DNA of 64,000 bases from Nereocystis luetkeana (taxonomy: Eukaryota > Sar > Phaeophyceae > Laminariales > Laminariaceae). The stretch is from positions 5,179,601-5,243,600 of the forward strand of contig JARUPZ010000009.1 in the NCBI GenBank assembly GCA_031213475.1, given 5' to 3'. The position numbers and the translations under genes are program-made. Under the pieces are notes generated by a model. That model had not been told where the DNA came from. It saw only the letters and a program-made list of their open reading frames with translations, and searched no databases. Every line of letters starts with the position of its first letter. Position 1 is the stretch's first letter. Shown piece after piece: positions 1 through 12,741 of this stretch.

Positions 1-1060
1 TGTGAGGTTCAACACTGTATAGAAGCGGCCAGCCCCGCTGCTCGATCTTTGCCACTTTTTCGCGAGTGCACAAGGCCGACAAGGGCCGTTCCAAATGTAA
101 TTAATATGTCATGGCCGAGTGCAGAAGGCGCACTAGCTGTCTGGGCTCTCGTGGCCCACTTGACAGAGTGACCGCACCGAGATGGCCAACGGATTGGGCT
201 GAGTGAGGCTATCGCTGCGACTTTGCCACCTTGTGCGTTGATGTTTGAGCAGGGGATAGCCCATTTCACTCTCCAAGGCACCGACACCTCCTCAGAAGTC
301 AGGATGACGACTGTGGGACAACCGCTGAGCTTCTCCTGGGGTGACGGTTCCGTGCCGGGTGGAAGACTGTTTTGAGACCCAACGGAGACACACAATCGAC
401 ATAATGTAACCCTCGCTGAACTCATTTAAGTGTCTCAAGATTCGAGACTAAGCACAACATAACGCGTGTCGTTAAGATCGACCTGTACTATAATACCTAC
501 ACCAAATAAATGTGGAAATTCTTAATTCCTGGGACAAAGTCACACATCACAATAAGGACAGCGATTTTCAAAATCGCCAGGTGTACTTATGAAGTTCTGT
601 GAAGACGTTTGCGTACACAGAGAGGACGATGACGACCAAGGCCCTCGTAAAATCAGAAAACTTGATGTTGTCTTCAGAGTACCTCCCGGCGCACTTGTTT
701 CGTAGGGTATCTGGCGTATTTGATCCAATGCCTAGGTAATACTCCCCTCCCTGCCTCTGCAAGTTCCCCTGAACTCTTCACCGGTGGCAGAATTTCGTGC
801 TTGAAATGACAAGTCCTAAAACGTATAACAGAAACCCTTGTATGGTTTCGTGTATTCAACAACACGATTAGCTCGCTACTTGAAGGGTTTGTTTTTTGCG
901 CAAACCTTTGTTTTATCGCGTTTCAGACTCGGAAACAGCCTAAAAACGACCGAACCGCATGAATCGCGATCGATCATGACCGCACAACCAGCATATCATC
1001 TCACCCAGGATTTGGTCTCTCATGAGGTTGAGTACGACCCACACTCGCACGCGACCACTC
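1..1060 (+). repeat. Old dispersed repeat, left copy (cut by window edge)
   Basis: This stretch aligns, with many differences, to 54,134-54,461 followed by 62,175-62,955. Shared landmarks include the words around 150-215 (GTGACCGCACCGAGATGG) and around 54,293-54,310, and a second block at 700-1,050 matching 62,590-62,950. At the other site the Copia element sits inside the repeat, so this copy behaves as the uninterrupted paralogue. No reading frame is conserved between the copies, so I do not call a gene here. The left end is not seen because the window starts inside the repeat. Confidence 0.75.
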
Positions 1061-3300
1061 GCCTGAAACGAACCAAGCATACATGCCGACGATGCTTTGA
1101 ATACCGCGAAGGGTTTCAGGTCCCTCCAGGCAACGAACATTTGGTCGTCACATGCCTGCTTGATGCAGGTCTACTCCCCGTAAGACGGCGCGGGGGTGCT
1201 ATTTAAGCGCGCCCACAAAATATGTCATCGCCTCATTTATTATTTATTACAATCTCGAACCGTCATACGGATGTATTCGATCGGAAATTTGTTTTGTTTT
1301 TTGTGTGTTTTTAACAGATCGGAAACGGCTTTCGCCTTGGATCGCTTTCACAAGCCCAATGGTTGAAAAATTATCCACGGAAACTCCACATACGACAAAG
1401 AACTCTGCAGTTACTACGACGAAGCAAGGGTACATTCGTTTGAATTTTTCACGGGCAGTGTATGTGGCGTCGACAACAATGTCCGCTCGTTAAGTATTAT
1501 CGAATTACTCTCGCTGTCGAACCTTACCTCTAAATAAATGCCGTAATTTATTCAGCATAGGCCACCTTCGGCTAGAATATCAACTGCACGGGCAATCAGG
1601 GGGATGGCGTGCTTTTTGCAAGTGTGTGCAGTCGTGCAGACAATTTTACCTAGATTATTAGAAGTATTATTATTTGCTTGAAATATATAGATATTGGTCC
1701 ACTCCAGATTTAGTGCAGACGGCAATCAGTGTGAAGTTCCATGTTTTCCCCAAAACAGGACTGCGGTACAAATAATGAATACGATAAAAAAAGGAAACGC
1801 GTGCGTATATATTACGCGCGAACGGCATAGACTACATCTAGTCGAATTCAAATACTTTTGGCGTATCGTAGACGAAGCGAATTTCACGCAGCATGCAAAG
1901 TTTAGTATTAACTACAGTATGAGTATATCCACGAAGTACGTTCACCTCCGCTTGCGCAGCAGCTACTGTAGTATGAGCGTTTACCACCGCCTGAGCTTGA
2001 ACAGCCCTTAGCGCCTCTTGCGCGGCAGTAGCCGCGTTAAGCCCGACCTCCGGCGACTTGCTCTCATCGGGCATCCGGAACTCATAAGTAGTCTGCATCA
2101 CACCTTGGACCTGTAGCTCTGCATTTGCATCCCTGTGCTATCACGTGGAGGTTGCTACTGATTTTTCGACGACGAGTCACGGGTGCTCACTGAAAAACGA
2201 GATCAAAACACGCCCCCCCCAGAGATCGGAATGAAAAACCGTTGATGTTGTGATCTCAGGATACACGAAAAAAAGGATACAACGGTGGGCAGTAAATACA
2301 TTTTTTGCCTTGGTATTTAAATATTTCCCGCCCGTCGTATCACTTAGTGTTCAAGGTAAGACAACAATGAGTCAGTTACATAGTACTCCCTCTCCTTTCT
2401 TTGGATGTGCCTAAACCGTAAATTAAATTCACTTAGTTCTTCTGTCATCCATATTCAAGTCCGTTTCATAAACGGTTCGTAGTAGGATGCAGCGTACCTT
2501 TCATGCGACTCGCCGGTCATCTCACGGCGCTTCGTGCTTCGTGCACGCAATATCTGCTTGGTCAGTGTAATTCCGACATGTTTCGTCCCGGAATTATAGC
2601 GATGTGAGGGTATACGTGCAAAGAACTGCGGCCATGCATGATATCGAGTGTATTCATCTTATCGGGTACACTCCCACGCCCCCCCTCGTCTAGCGAAAAC
2701 AAATTATGTGACGATAGGGTTTAGATTTTTGCGGTATCTCGTGGTCGGTTTCATTTCTTCCACTTGACAAAAAAATTGAAGCATTTTCCCCTGGTCCCGG
2801 TTTGCGGGCAAACCAGTCAAATTGCAACACTTGGTGCTTAAACGAATGCACGAAACAGAGGCTACGCTCCGACGATCATCACTTCTACAAATATTCCCAT
2901 GGTACGTTGTTGACGATCATCTGTCTGCTACCATGCGTGATGTATACACGTCATATATAATGTTATCTCGGGATCATAGTTCGTACCAGGTGTCAGGTAC
3001 CAGGTACTCTACTGAAACTTATGTTTATCGGTCCCAGGTAGATATCAAAACAGAATATATACGGAGGTAGGAAATTCCATTCACCGAGAGAGGGTCCGCC
3101 GGCACAAAGTTTGCAGATATGTCCGCGGCAAAAAGTTTCGATACATATGTCATTTTTCCGCTTGGTATCCGATAATGTGTAGTGTTGTTCCAAACAACAC
3201 GAAAAAGGAGAAAAACAAGAACATTCCGGAACAAAAGAGCGGCAGTATCATACGACCATTCAAATCTCATGCGACGTATATGAAGACCACCACAACAAGC
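1061..3300. other. No supported gene
   Basis: Short unrelated frames occur on both strands, none with a recognisable domain or duplicated elsewhere in the window. The stretch is moderately AT-rich. Near 2,984-3,006 there are two adjacent copies of the recurring word built on ACCAGGTA. I see nothing else that can be named. Confidence 0.5.
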
Positions 3301-4750
3301 ATCGCTCCATCCCATCCACCAAAACACGACCACTCCCCACCCTAAGGACCCCCTGTGAAGAAACTACCAACAGCCCGCTGTCCATCAAAACGGATAGTTT
3401 TCAACTGCTATGCGCATATTTGGACACTCAGAAGGCGGTGGTATGTGGCTGGTTCATACTGCTATCGGTAGAAACAGGGAGAATGTAACTGGGGTCTGAC
3501 GTTTTTGCGGCACTTCTACCTTTTCCAACCCCTCCCCCCACGAACTACTTATATTGTTACTTCCAGTCGCTCTGCCTCAGCTACCTCCGACCGTAAGGGT
3601 CCAGACCTCCCCTCCCCCAGAACTCCCAATGAAACTTCTGCTCAAACCTCGTTGTCCACAATGATGACTGGTTTATACCTGCTACGCGCATGTTCCAACG
3701 AGGAAACCTCGGTGAGGTGTTGCTGATCAATACTGATTCCGGCAATACTTTGTAGCTAGTTTCTGAGGCTTGCTCTCACTGTAGCTCTTGTATCTTCTTT
3801 AAACCTCATTCCACCCTACGCCAACGACCGTTACAGTCTTTCTGCTTCCCGCATCCCTCACCCTTCCACCTCCGACAGCAAGGGTCCAGTTCCACTTCGA
3901 AATTATTCTCGATGAACATATACGAAAACCCGCTTCCCGATGAACATCTACCTAATGGCTGGTATAGAACAGCTACGAACAGGATTCAACGCGCTGAATG
4001 TCGTGCGTGGTTGCTGATTTACAACACTACCAGATGTACCTAGGCTAAAGGTAGTGCTGTCGCGGCATACTCTTTAGCTCTTCAAACCTCTCGACCCCCA
4101 CTAACACACGTGCTGACACCGTCTTTACTCCTGGTACCCCAGACCTTGCGACCTCTGACCGCAAGAGACCGGTATTCGTTCCCATGTCTTCTGGAAAACC
4201 AATTACCCAAACTTCGCTGCCCGTAAAAATCATCAAAATGGCTGCTTTATCACTCCTATGCACATGATTGAAAGCACAGAAGGTCGTGGGGTGTTGCTGG
4301 TCTACACTACTATCGGTCGCACTTATATGGAGGTCCATTCGGTCTCGTCCTTTCTGCAGCCTTTTCATCTTATTATCCAACCCGTTCCGTCACGTAGTAC
4401 CACTGCCTTCACTTGCCGTGCCCCTGACGATGCAACCTCCGACCACAAGGGCTCAATCCTCCTTCCCAAGCCCTTCTCAAGAAGCATCTAACCTAATCCC
4501 GCTGCCTTATATATTTGTTTTTTGACTTCTGCGTGCACCGTTTTGCGCACGTCGTGCTGTGTTGCTGGTTTACACTGCATTTCATCGTGTTCAGGAGAGA
4601 ATTCTTGCCGTGTCGCTCTCTCTGCAACCTTACGTCCTCCTCGATTATGAAACCCCCTCCACAGAGCTACTTCTTAGTGGGCCACGAAACCTATTGCTCT
4701 TACTGTCGTCCATGCAGCTATACATGCCGTGATCACATGAAATAAGATGG
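3300..4750. repeat. Degenerate tandem repeat, period about 284 bp
   Basis: The landmark CTCCGACCGYAAGGGTCC or a close variant starts at 3,585, 3,870, 4,153 and 4,437, giving spacings of 285, 283 and 284 bp. Each landmark is followed about 130 bp later by a word like GTTGCTGGTTTACACTGCT. Partial units seem to extend the array on both sides. Translations of the units do not share an uninterrupted frame: a frame open in the third unit on the minus strand has stops in the first two. I therefore treat this as a satellite-like or decayed duplicated segment rather than tandem coding exons. Confidence 0.75.
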
Positions 4751-7719
4751 GAGGTTCATGCTTCCCTCCAAAACAATCTGTTCACGCGTGTCTTTGCCGG
4801 CAGTACGTACTGCTGCTGTGAATGAACAAACGAAGAACTAAAGTATGAATATCCCTAAGACAGACAGCAGTATATACACAGTGGTCGAACCAACCTTCGT
4901 CGAAAATTGTCGCGCACAGAATATATGAACGGCAGGTGACTGCCCCAGCACTCAACACACGCCATTCCTCTCGAATTGTGTCAACATTGGTGGCAGGTCC
5001 AACAAAGTCAGTCAGTGTTGCAGAACAGCGCCTCTCCGAAATTTCAAAGCAAGGGCCTATTGACAGATACCCGGTCCATACCGAACAAACTTACTTAAGC
5101 ATTGCTGTTGTCTACATCAATTTATATATATGTAATATATATATATGAGATCCTCGGTTGCCTTCTGCCTCGTGTACCGTCCTACAACAGTACGACGACA
5201 GCCAGAGCAGTCGGAATGCCCAGAGATTGTTGCGATCACAACAAGCACAGCAGATGACATTAATATCTAAACACCAACCACGAAGGAGGATGGGCATTAC
5301 AAGCACAAGGACTCTACATGTCGAGTGTAATGAGCTGGGGAAGCCACCCGACCTCTCGCTCAAACTTTCCCCAACAAAAAACAGGGGGGAGAACCTACGT
5401 CCGCGGTAGGCAAATGTAAAACTTCAAAAACTATCCTTGTACCTCTGCATGAGTTCCGCGAACAAAATCCCCACCTAGCACTCTCACCCGTTCTTCCTCT
5501 TTCTTCTCCGTCCGCGAAGTTGGAGCGACTAGTACTCCTTCCCTCCTGCTTCGCTTGGAAGATAAGATTCGGTCTCAAACGCTCAATCCACCTTCGCGTC
5601 GCACATCTCCCCGTCCCACGTACACGTCGCTCCTTGCCGTGAGTGTTACTTCCCTTTATGGGGTACGGGTACACCCTTCCCCCCCCCCCTCACCCCTCGA
5701 CTTTTTTCTGATGCTTTCGATCCCATGAAGCCTCGCGGCCTGGTACAGTGATGCACGATCGGGCGCTCAGCTCGAGGCCGGGCGCCTGACCGTCCACCTT
5801 GCGCCTGGTCCGCTGGGGCTTTCGTTGCTTTTGCTCTGCGCCCCTCCTCGCCTCTGCCGCTCTATTTGCTCAACCAGTGAACGTACGTACGAAATGATTC
5901 CAAACATTTCCCACATTATTATTTAGTGTCCTTCGTTGAAGGCCGAGCTAGCCTTAGCTTACGACGGGGACACGTGCCTTGACCACACGCGTCCCCGCCA
6001 CCCCGCTCGTGGTGCTGCTGTTTTTGTTGTCGGTGTTGTTATTGTTTTTGTTCATTGTCGGCTTCACTATTGTATCACTGCTGCTTGTCGGATATTTATA
6101 TTGTTGTGTGTTTACAAACAAGACAGGTTCGAATAACACTGTGTGCTGTGAATCATGCAAACCCACAGATGACGTAAGAATTTTCAGAAAGATGAATTTT
6201 TGTAGTTTCCATCCAGAGGCCCAGTGGTGGCAGTTACGGGAGATCGAAACACTCTATGGTGTATTTTTGGGCAATCAATAAGTTATATTACCGACGGTAA
6301 CTACGGAAAAAACAGCCCGATATCCTCTGGTGTCTGAGACACGAGCAAATCCCGCGAGGACGCGCTCCAGGCAGCCATAGCCGTTGCTGGTGTGTAGTGT
6401 GCTGTGCTATTTGCTATGTACTGTGGTTGTGTGTGGCTGCTGTCTGCGGTGTGCTGTGTGCGGGTGCTTCCACTATTTAATCTAGGGTGAGGATTGGGGG
6501 GGCCCGTAGATCGGGCTGAATCATTGCGGCGAGAAAAAACAATGCGGACGGCTAAATCTGCTCACGGGAGGTTACGTGTACTGCGGTAACAGCCATCACT
6601 TGTTAAGACGCACTATCGTTTCGGAGGTCAGAGAGCTTATGAGGTGCCGGGACGGGGGGGCGTCATGCAGGGGGTAGGAGAGACGGGAAACACGGAGCTG
6701 AGGCAGGGAGCAAGGGTGGTGTAAAGGGCGGGAGGAAGCGCCCACGAGGGCTTCGACCCTAGCGTTCGGCATGGGCGTAATCGTTTCGAATGAAACCGTC
6801 AGTACGTAACCATTCCTGTTGCGGTGCCGCTCATCGCTTACAGCGCAACAGTGCAAAAATGTTTTTCACCCAATGTTCCACTGGAAAATATAATTGACGG
6901 ACTGCGTATTCGTTGGCCTCGGGGAGGGATTGCTGCTGCTCTGCCTGTCACCCCCGTTCGGATGCGGGAAATCAACTCCTACAAATCCACACGCAACATA
7001 AGCGAAGATACGTGGTTTGGACCGTAATGATCCCCTCCACGATGGCTTTGACCTGAGGCGTGCTGCATGGGCGTAGTCGTATCTAAGAATATTTTGTGCG
7101 TAGATAGCCACTGATTGACCATGATCAGACAGACATTTTTTCTGAATCCGTTTTAGAGGCCACAACTTCACCACTTGAAACATAAGGGGGATTGTGTGTC
7201 TTTCGGCCGTGAGATCTTGCTTGTTGTTCGTTTTTGCAAAATTTCCGTAAGACGAGTATTTGTTCATATCCCATGCTCACCGTATGAAAACCGGATCGTA
7301 TTTCAAAGGCCGAATTATTGGAGCCCGGGATCTCTCTGTAAAGGCAGCGTACTATATAGTTGAACTAGTGGTAGTCAGTTTATTAATCTGTTCTCGGAAT
7401 AGCAAGATGGGCGGTACAATCGTGTGATCATGCCGATATCGTAGTATTTTTCTCGCCATTCCATTACCTGCACAGCTGTATTGCCCCCTCATTTCACTCT
7501 CATCAATAGCCGGAACCAGTATCGGAGCCATACAGCAGTAAGTGGCTTCAATCCTTAACCCCTCTCTTTTAGTATCTCGTCGACTCTCGTTGAATCGAAA
7601 TTATTCAACCTACGCACTCTCGGCGGTCTATTTTGTTTGACGGGAGCATTCGGACCAAAACAGAAGAAATTGCATAAATGTCTGAAAAAAATATGTTTTT
7701 CCGACATCTATAATATAGT

Positions 7720-7775
7720 TATGATTCGAACCCGGCCAAGGTCTGGTGGTATGTACGAGTGCGGTTCGCCATACT
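7720..7775 (-). other. tRNA-like Pol III promoter signal (weak)
   Basis: On the minus strand a B-box-like word (GGGTTCGAATC) lies about 40 bases after an A-box-like word (TATGGCGAACCG). The order and spacing fit a tRNA or tRNA-derived SINE head. The acceptor stem pairs poorly, so I do not call a functional tRNA. Confidence 0.25.
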
Positions 7776-8068
7776 GAACGGAGGGAGTTTGCTAAACATT
7801 GGTGGTAGTACGGTGTTCGTAGGAGCTACGGTAGATACTGCGGGACGGGATTTGGTGTGCCCGATCTAGTCACACAGAGCGTACGTTGGGTTTACATGTG
7901 AGAGGGACGGGTTCCTCGGGTATTGTACTGAGTTGGAAATATATCAGCCTTCGACTTCAACATACGGTTGGACGCATATATATGTCTGTCTCACTCCTTG
8001 AGTTAACCTCAAAGAAATATAATTTTAGGCATAAATCACACCAATGGTATGCAATCAAATCGTATCGA

Positions 8069-8090
8069 CATATATATATATATATATATG
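8069..8090. repeat. (TA)n microsatellite
   Basis: An uninterrupted TA dinucleotide run in an otherwise unannotated stretch. Confidence 0.9.
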
Positions 8091-11000
8091 TTCTCCGCGT
8101 TAGGAAACAACGCATGCCTTAGGGGCGTGCAACATGTACTTCTTTGACTGAGTGCGAACATTCCATGACTTCGGGGAGGGGCCATTCCTTGATGAATAGC
8201 CAAATGCACGACAACGGCTACCTTTGACCTAAACCAACCACCCTGCACGACTTCAGACGGACACCGATTGGAAGATAAACGCTCACCTTCTCCTCTACTG
8301 TGTACGCTACTTGCCCAGCCCTTCCGCCCCCCATTCACAGACTTGGAAATATATTCCCTCGTGATAAAAAAAGATAAGGGCCGTATGAGGACTACATAAA
8401 ATATCAAGCATCGCATGTGAACGACCTATCTATGGAGACATATCGAGACGCTGCTCACACTTTCGCAGACTTGAGCAACAGCCCCTTCCTCACCAGAGGC
8501 CTGCGTCACCAACGCAATACGACCTGTATACAGCTCAAATCCACTTTCGATATACTTCGTGATTCGAATTTTTTCATGGACGCCTTTGTGCCGAGATAAA
8601 CATGAGTGAATGACGCAGCAGATGGTACCATGCGCAGCCGACACGGTCGCGAACAAGGAAAAAAAACGTTAACCAACACACACCTAAGACGTTCACGTAG
8701 ATACACCCCAACGTCTTCACGACCAGTCACCGGTTGTGGTATGCAAGCCCCTCGAAAAAACGTAGCGCCGAACTGCACTGCGCGCACGTTCGGCAACTGC
8801 CCCACGTTCTCCCCACAAGGACCCGACGTTATGGTGGATATTAACTGCACTACGAACACCTTCGTGAAAACGGCGAAATGGCAAAGGTAGTCAAGCCCAA
8901 ATACGGTCCTCGCCTCGCCGGGCGTTCACCTAAACATGGTTGAACGTGTGCTGATGCGGCAATGGCACACCCGCACCATGCCTTCAACATAAACGCATTG
9001 CTCATCAAGTATCGATAAAAAATATGCTATATACTAGTACGCGCGATCGACGTGTATACGCACAGCTATCAAAGATGAGTATTGACGAAATCCTCTATCT
9101 TAAATCTGTTGTTTTTCTATTATAAAAACACAATGTATCATGCAATTTGTACTCGCCAGGGATAAAGATCTTGACCCAGACCCTGCCTCATGGTAGTACG
9201 GCCAACTTGAATCAACCTTTTTATGAGCCCTGCCTTGTGCAAATTACAGCCTAGCCTGCCGGTATCAATAATGACACCAAGCAGACGAGGTGTTATATTG
9301 GAGGCGGAGTCCGGCCGCACTGATCTTCCGCGTTGGGCGAAGCCCGGACAAAATCATGCAACCTGTCGACGATAATCAACCTGCTGTTTTGGACTCCCCA
9401 TTCTCCTCTTCAGCAACGACAACAAGCACTACAGTGGATTGCAGAATGCCTCTAAGACCCTACGAAAGTTTTGTGTGGTCACATACTCTGTATGTAGGGG
9501 TCACAGTAGAGGACTCTCAACCCATATACACGATGCGACCAGACTGCTTGCTTAGAATGTAAGCGGCGCGACGTAATGGCGTTGTGATAATGGATAGGGG
9601 AAGGGCATCGCCGCATTTGCTTCCATGGCCCCCGTACACCATTAGCCTCCATGTTGTAGTCCCAGTGCTTCCGTAGATACTTCTTGTTACCTGTTTTCAT
9701 TATCGCGACTGCAAAATGAATAAGTTGGTGAGGAGGGCATGGTTAAACATTAAGATGCTGGGGGTTGGATACAAATACCAAATTGTTCGAAAACGTGCAT
9801 ATTTGGTAAGACAATATCGACGAGTCATCTAAGTTAAACTCGTTTGTCGCCCTTTTTTATTGACTAGAAATTGTGGCCGCAAAACTCCCTCGAAGAACAC
9901 GCGACATGTGCAAACTCGAAAAAAGCAAATATCGCCCAACGACGTTTTTGTGTATCACGGAAAACGAAACACGTTACTGCAAAAAGTGAGCGTGTGTTGA
10001 GTATCCCATGCCCACGCTTTACAGGATGGTTTGGTCCCACATATACCAAGGGTCACGGTGATTGGAGTATATATTGCGCGGCTTTTTTCGCTGTGTAATT
10101 CGAACACACGTTCCATTCCCCATATAGTCGCAGGAAGGAGTGAATTTTCAGACGAGGACTGAGGCCGGACACCGCGTGCCCCGTAACCCGTAGGTCCCAC
10201 ACCAGCTTCGGGATAGAATTGTTCGCTCGGTGGTATCCTTTAGACACCGGCAATGCCATGGCAGGTGAAATCGAAATACCGGGGTGGATGACGCCGCTTC
10301 AATTCTACATATTTATCTGGAGTATCTTAATGGCAACCCATGGTTTTGTTTCATCGTATCAAATGACCCTGAACGTATTACCGTAGTTCCGTCCTAATCG
10401 TACGCACCAAGACTCATGAAAGGGCCATATATATAGTAAAAAGTTCCCGTTTCATTTACGACGATAGATAGAGCATCCGAGGAATCGCAAGTGCGGGTGG
10501 GTGCCAAAGCAAGGGTGTTTTGGCGTTGGAACACTTTCAATGGCGTGCCATGGAAACGGTTAGAATAGGTATGTGGTGAAACGAACTCACGACATCCCAC
10601 TGCGTAGTTATACCTCGAAAAACTACGGCAAAGTCAACAGGTACGTCTGCAGCAAGACAACGCCGATTTCCTCGCAATTAGGCTTTTCACTCGTTCGAAA
10701 TCTAGCACATGTGTAATTTGACGAACTCTAAACAGGCGAAGCACGTGATTATTACAGCGAACAGATGTCGGCGGCGGCCGTTACCGTGGCAAGTTTCATA
10801 CGTGCATAGCCGAGATCACGCATCACTGCGGTAGTACGCAGTGTAGGACACCTTGTAAAAATCAAGCGATAGTCACTTCATCGGCCGCGTCAGCTATTAT
10901 CGAAGTGCACACATTATTCCAAGCAGCATATCCTGGAAAGTCGGCAGCTACTGCTGAGGTACACATCCTGTTTTACGTGTAACACCAATTGAACCACTCT

Positions 11001-12664
11001 GAAGGCGTAGAAAATGTGCATCTGTATGTGAATAATTCACCGGCCATGTCGCCGCGGATACCACTACGACATCAAATTCAGCATGCCACTTACCAAAGGT
11101 AATGCGGATACTCCCTCTACGGGCATATTTCGTCCACGCAACCTGTCGCAGTAGTTGTGAGTAAGAGAAGGTGAAACAGCAGTGTTAGAGCTCTGAGTCC
11201 ATTAGATTGGAGATGCGTGTTTGGTCCAAAGCACGGCTGGGCATCCATACAAGTGCAGATCGCAATACCGGACGCTCGTCGTTAGCCAACATTACGCAGT
11301 AAACACAAAAATATATACTATTCACTTCATGTATATGTGTGGCGTTTGTTTGCACCGTTAATTGGTCAGTAAATATCATATGAGCATAGATACGTGTAGT
11401 GATCGACGAGGAACAGCACGTCGGGCGTGTGGCTGAAGAACGTACAACAAAGACAGTAGACTCAAACTCTACGAGTGAAATGTAGTAGAAGCCTCTTCTT
11501 GTCGTTAGACGGCGACAGATATATAAATATATAAAATCGAAACTATCACTTGTACCCACTGTCGAAGGAGCGTGCTGGAATATCCCACGTGGCACTTTTC
11601 TATACGAACTACATATCTGCCATATATGCAGCGCTGATTGCATAAATGTCTATGACGCCAAATATCCGTGCCACGGAGAATGAGCCCCCCCGGCAAAACG
11701 GAATATCCGAAATATCACGCTTGCAACCATCAAAACTATGCGTACGTCTACCGCATGCCACCAGGAACAGGAGTAGATTGCGGGATCGCAAAACACGTTG
11801 CCGCGCTTCTGCCACGCAAAAAATTATACTCCGTATAGAGAAAATTACCGCCTGCGTAATTACTACGCCATTAAGCGTTCGAAACGTGTTTCCGACATTG
11901 ACATCGTATACCGATATCAAGGGAGCACTCACGGCCACCATGCATTGGACGGCATCCCCGCACAGTACTACCACCACTATGAGGGCGAATATCCGTGGGG
12001 CTGGTTTGGCGAGGTACTTTATTTTATAAGGTCCAGGTGCACCAGTAATATTCACTGAGGCCACCCGCTTGAGGAGCCCTGCCCTACTACTAGGGCACAG
12101 ACAACGCTGATTTTAGATGAAACCAAAAGTGAAAGAGATGAACACAATTCCGCGTCGCACTTGCCCAACTACCAATACCGAAACAAAACACGAAAAGCAG
12201 CGAGTTATGCTGAGTAGTTCGGTGTGTCAGGACAACTCTTGCCACACCGTTCTTCCACTGCAACACGTGCTCCTTGTCCAAGTGAATCATATTATGTTGA
12301 GCGGGTATTTGGTTAATATCGACCAATCAATTGTTCACGCGGTGTCGGTCTAGACATAAGGACTACGTAAAACAAACAGAACGTAAACGCTGTTGAAAGT
12401 GATCATCGTTGTGGCAGTTGTTGAATTTGTTATCATACACAAGCCATCCCGGGATTATTTATGCGCATTCTAGAATGAGAGGGAACCACTCCAACGTCGA
12501 CCATGGGTACGACTGCACGTCGGGCATTCATGGATGCTCAGCACGAAGAAATTACCGTAAATTCTATGGTTTTACCATCGCTGTTGGCCGTGATGGACAG
12601 ACAGGATGTGTCTAGTATCACAACTACTACGACACACAAAGGTATCCCCGTCGTAAAGAAATAC

Positions 12665-12741
12665 TCATTGGGCACATGTTCCTTCCAGCAAGGAAATCTT
12701 ACCGGGTGGGCATATACCACCTTCATTGCAGGAGGGTGGAA
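12665..12741 (-). CDS. Exon 18: tentative terminal exon
   Basis: After acceptor TTCTAG| a 77-bp stretch encodes a lead VPPS, then CNEGGICPPGK and EGTCAQ, and ends at TGA (12,667-12,665). The start and end of a type I module are recognisable but the CC pair has become other residues. The phase is right and the summed coding length becomes a whole number of codons, which supports it as the 3' end. It could instead be a decayed internal module. Confidence 0.45.

Larger units (their letters stand above)
4751..12660. other. Long stretch without a supported gene
   Basis: Only short frames are present and none shows a domain, repeat or codon pattern I can support. Visible structure is limited to low-complexity patches. 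There is a TA-rich patch at 5,120-5,147 and G/T-rich sequence at 6,005-6,060 and 6,370-6,460. A (TA)n run lies at 8,069-8,090, and a tRNA-like signal on the minus strand near 7,720-7,775. Frames near 11,190-12,060 are the longest but carry no recognisable motif. Confidence 0.45.

Noticed and set aside
11185-12064. Minus-strand frames of about 150 codons with a hydrophobic stretch
   Set aside because: One begins at a GTG rather than an ATG and the hydrophobic segment lacks a convincing signal-peptide start. No family resemblance or supporting exon structure was found.
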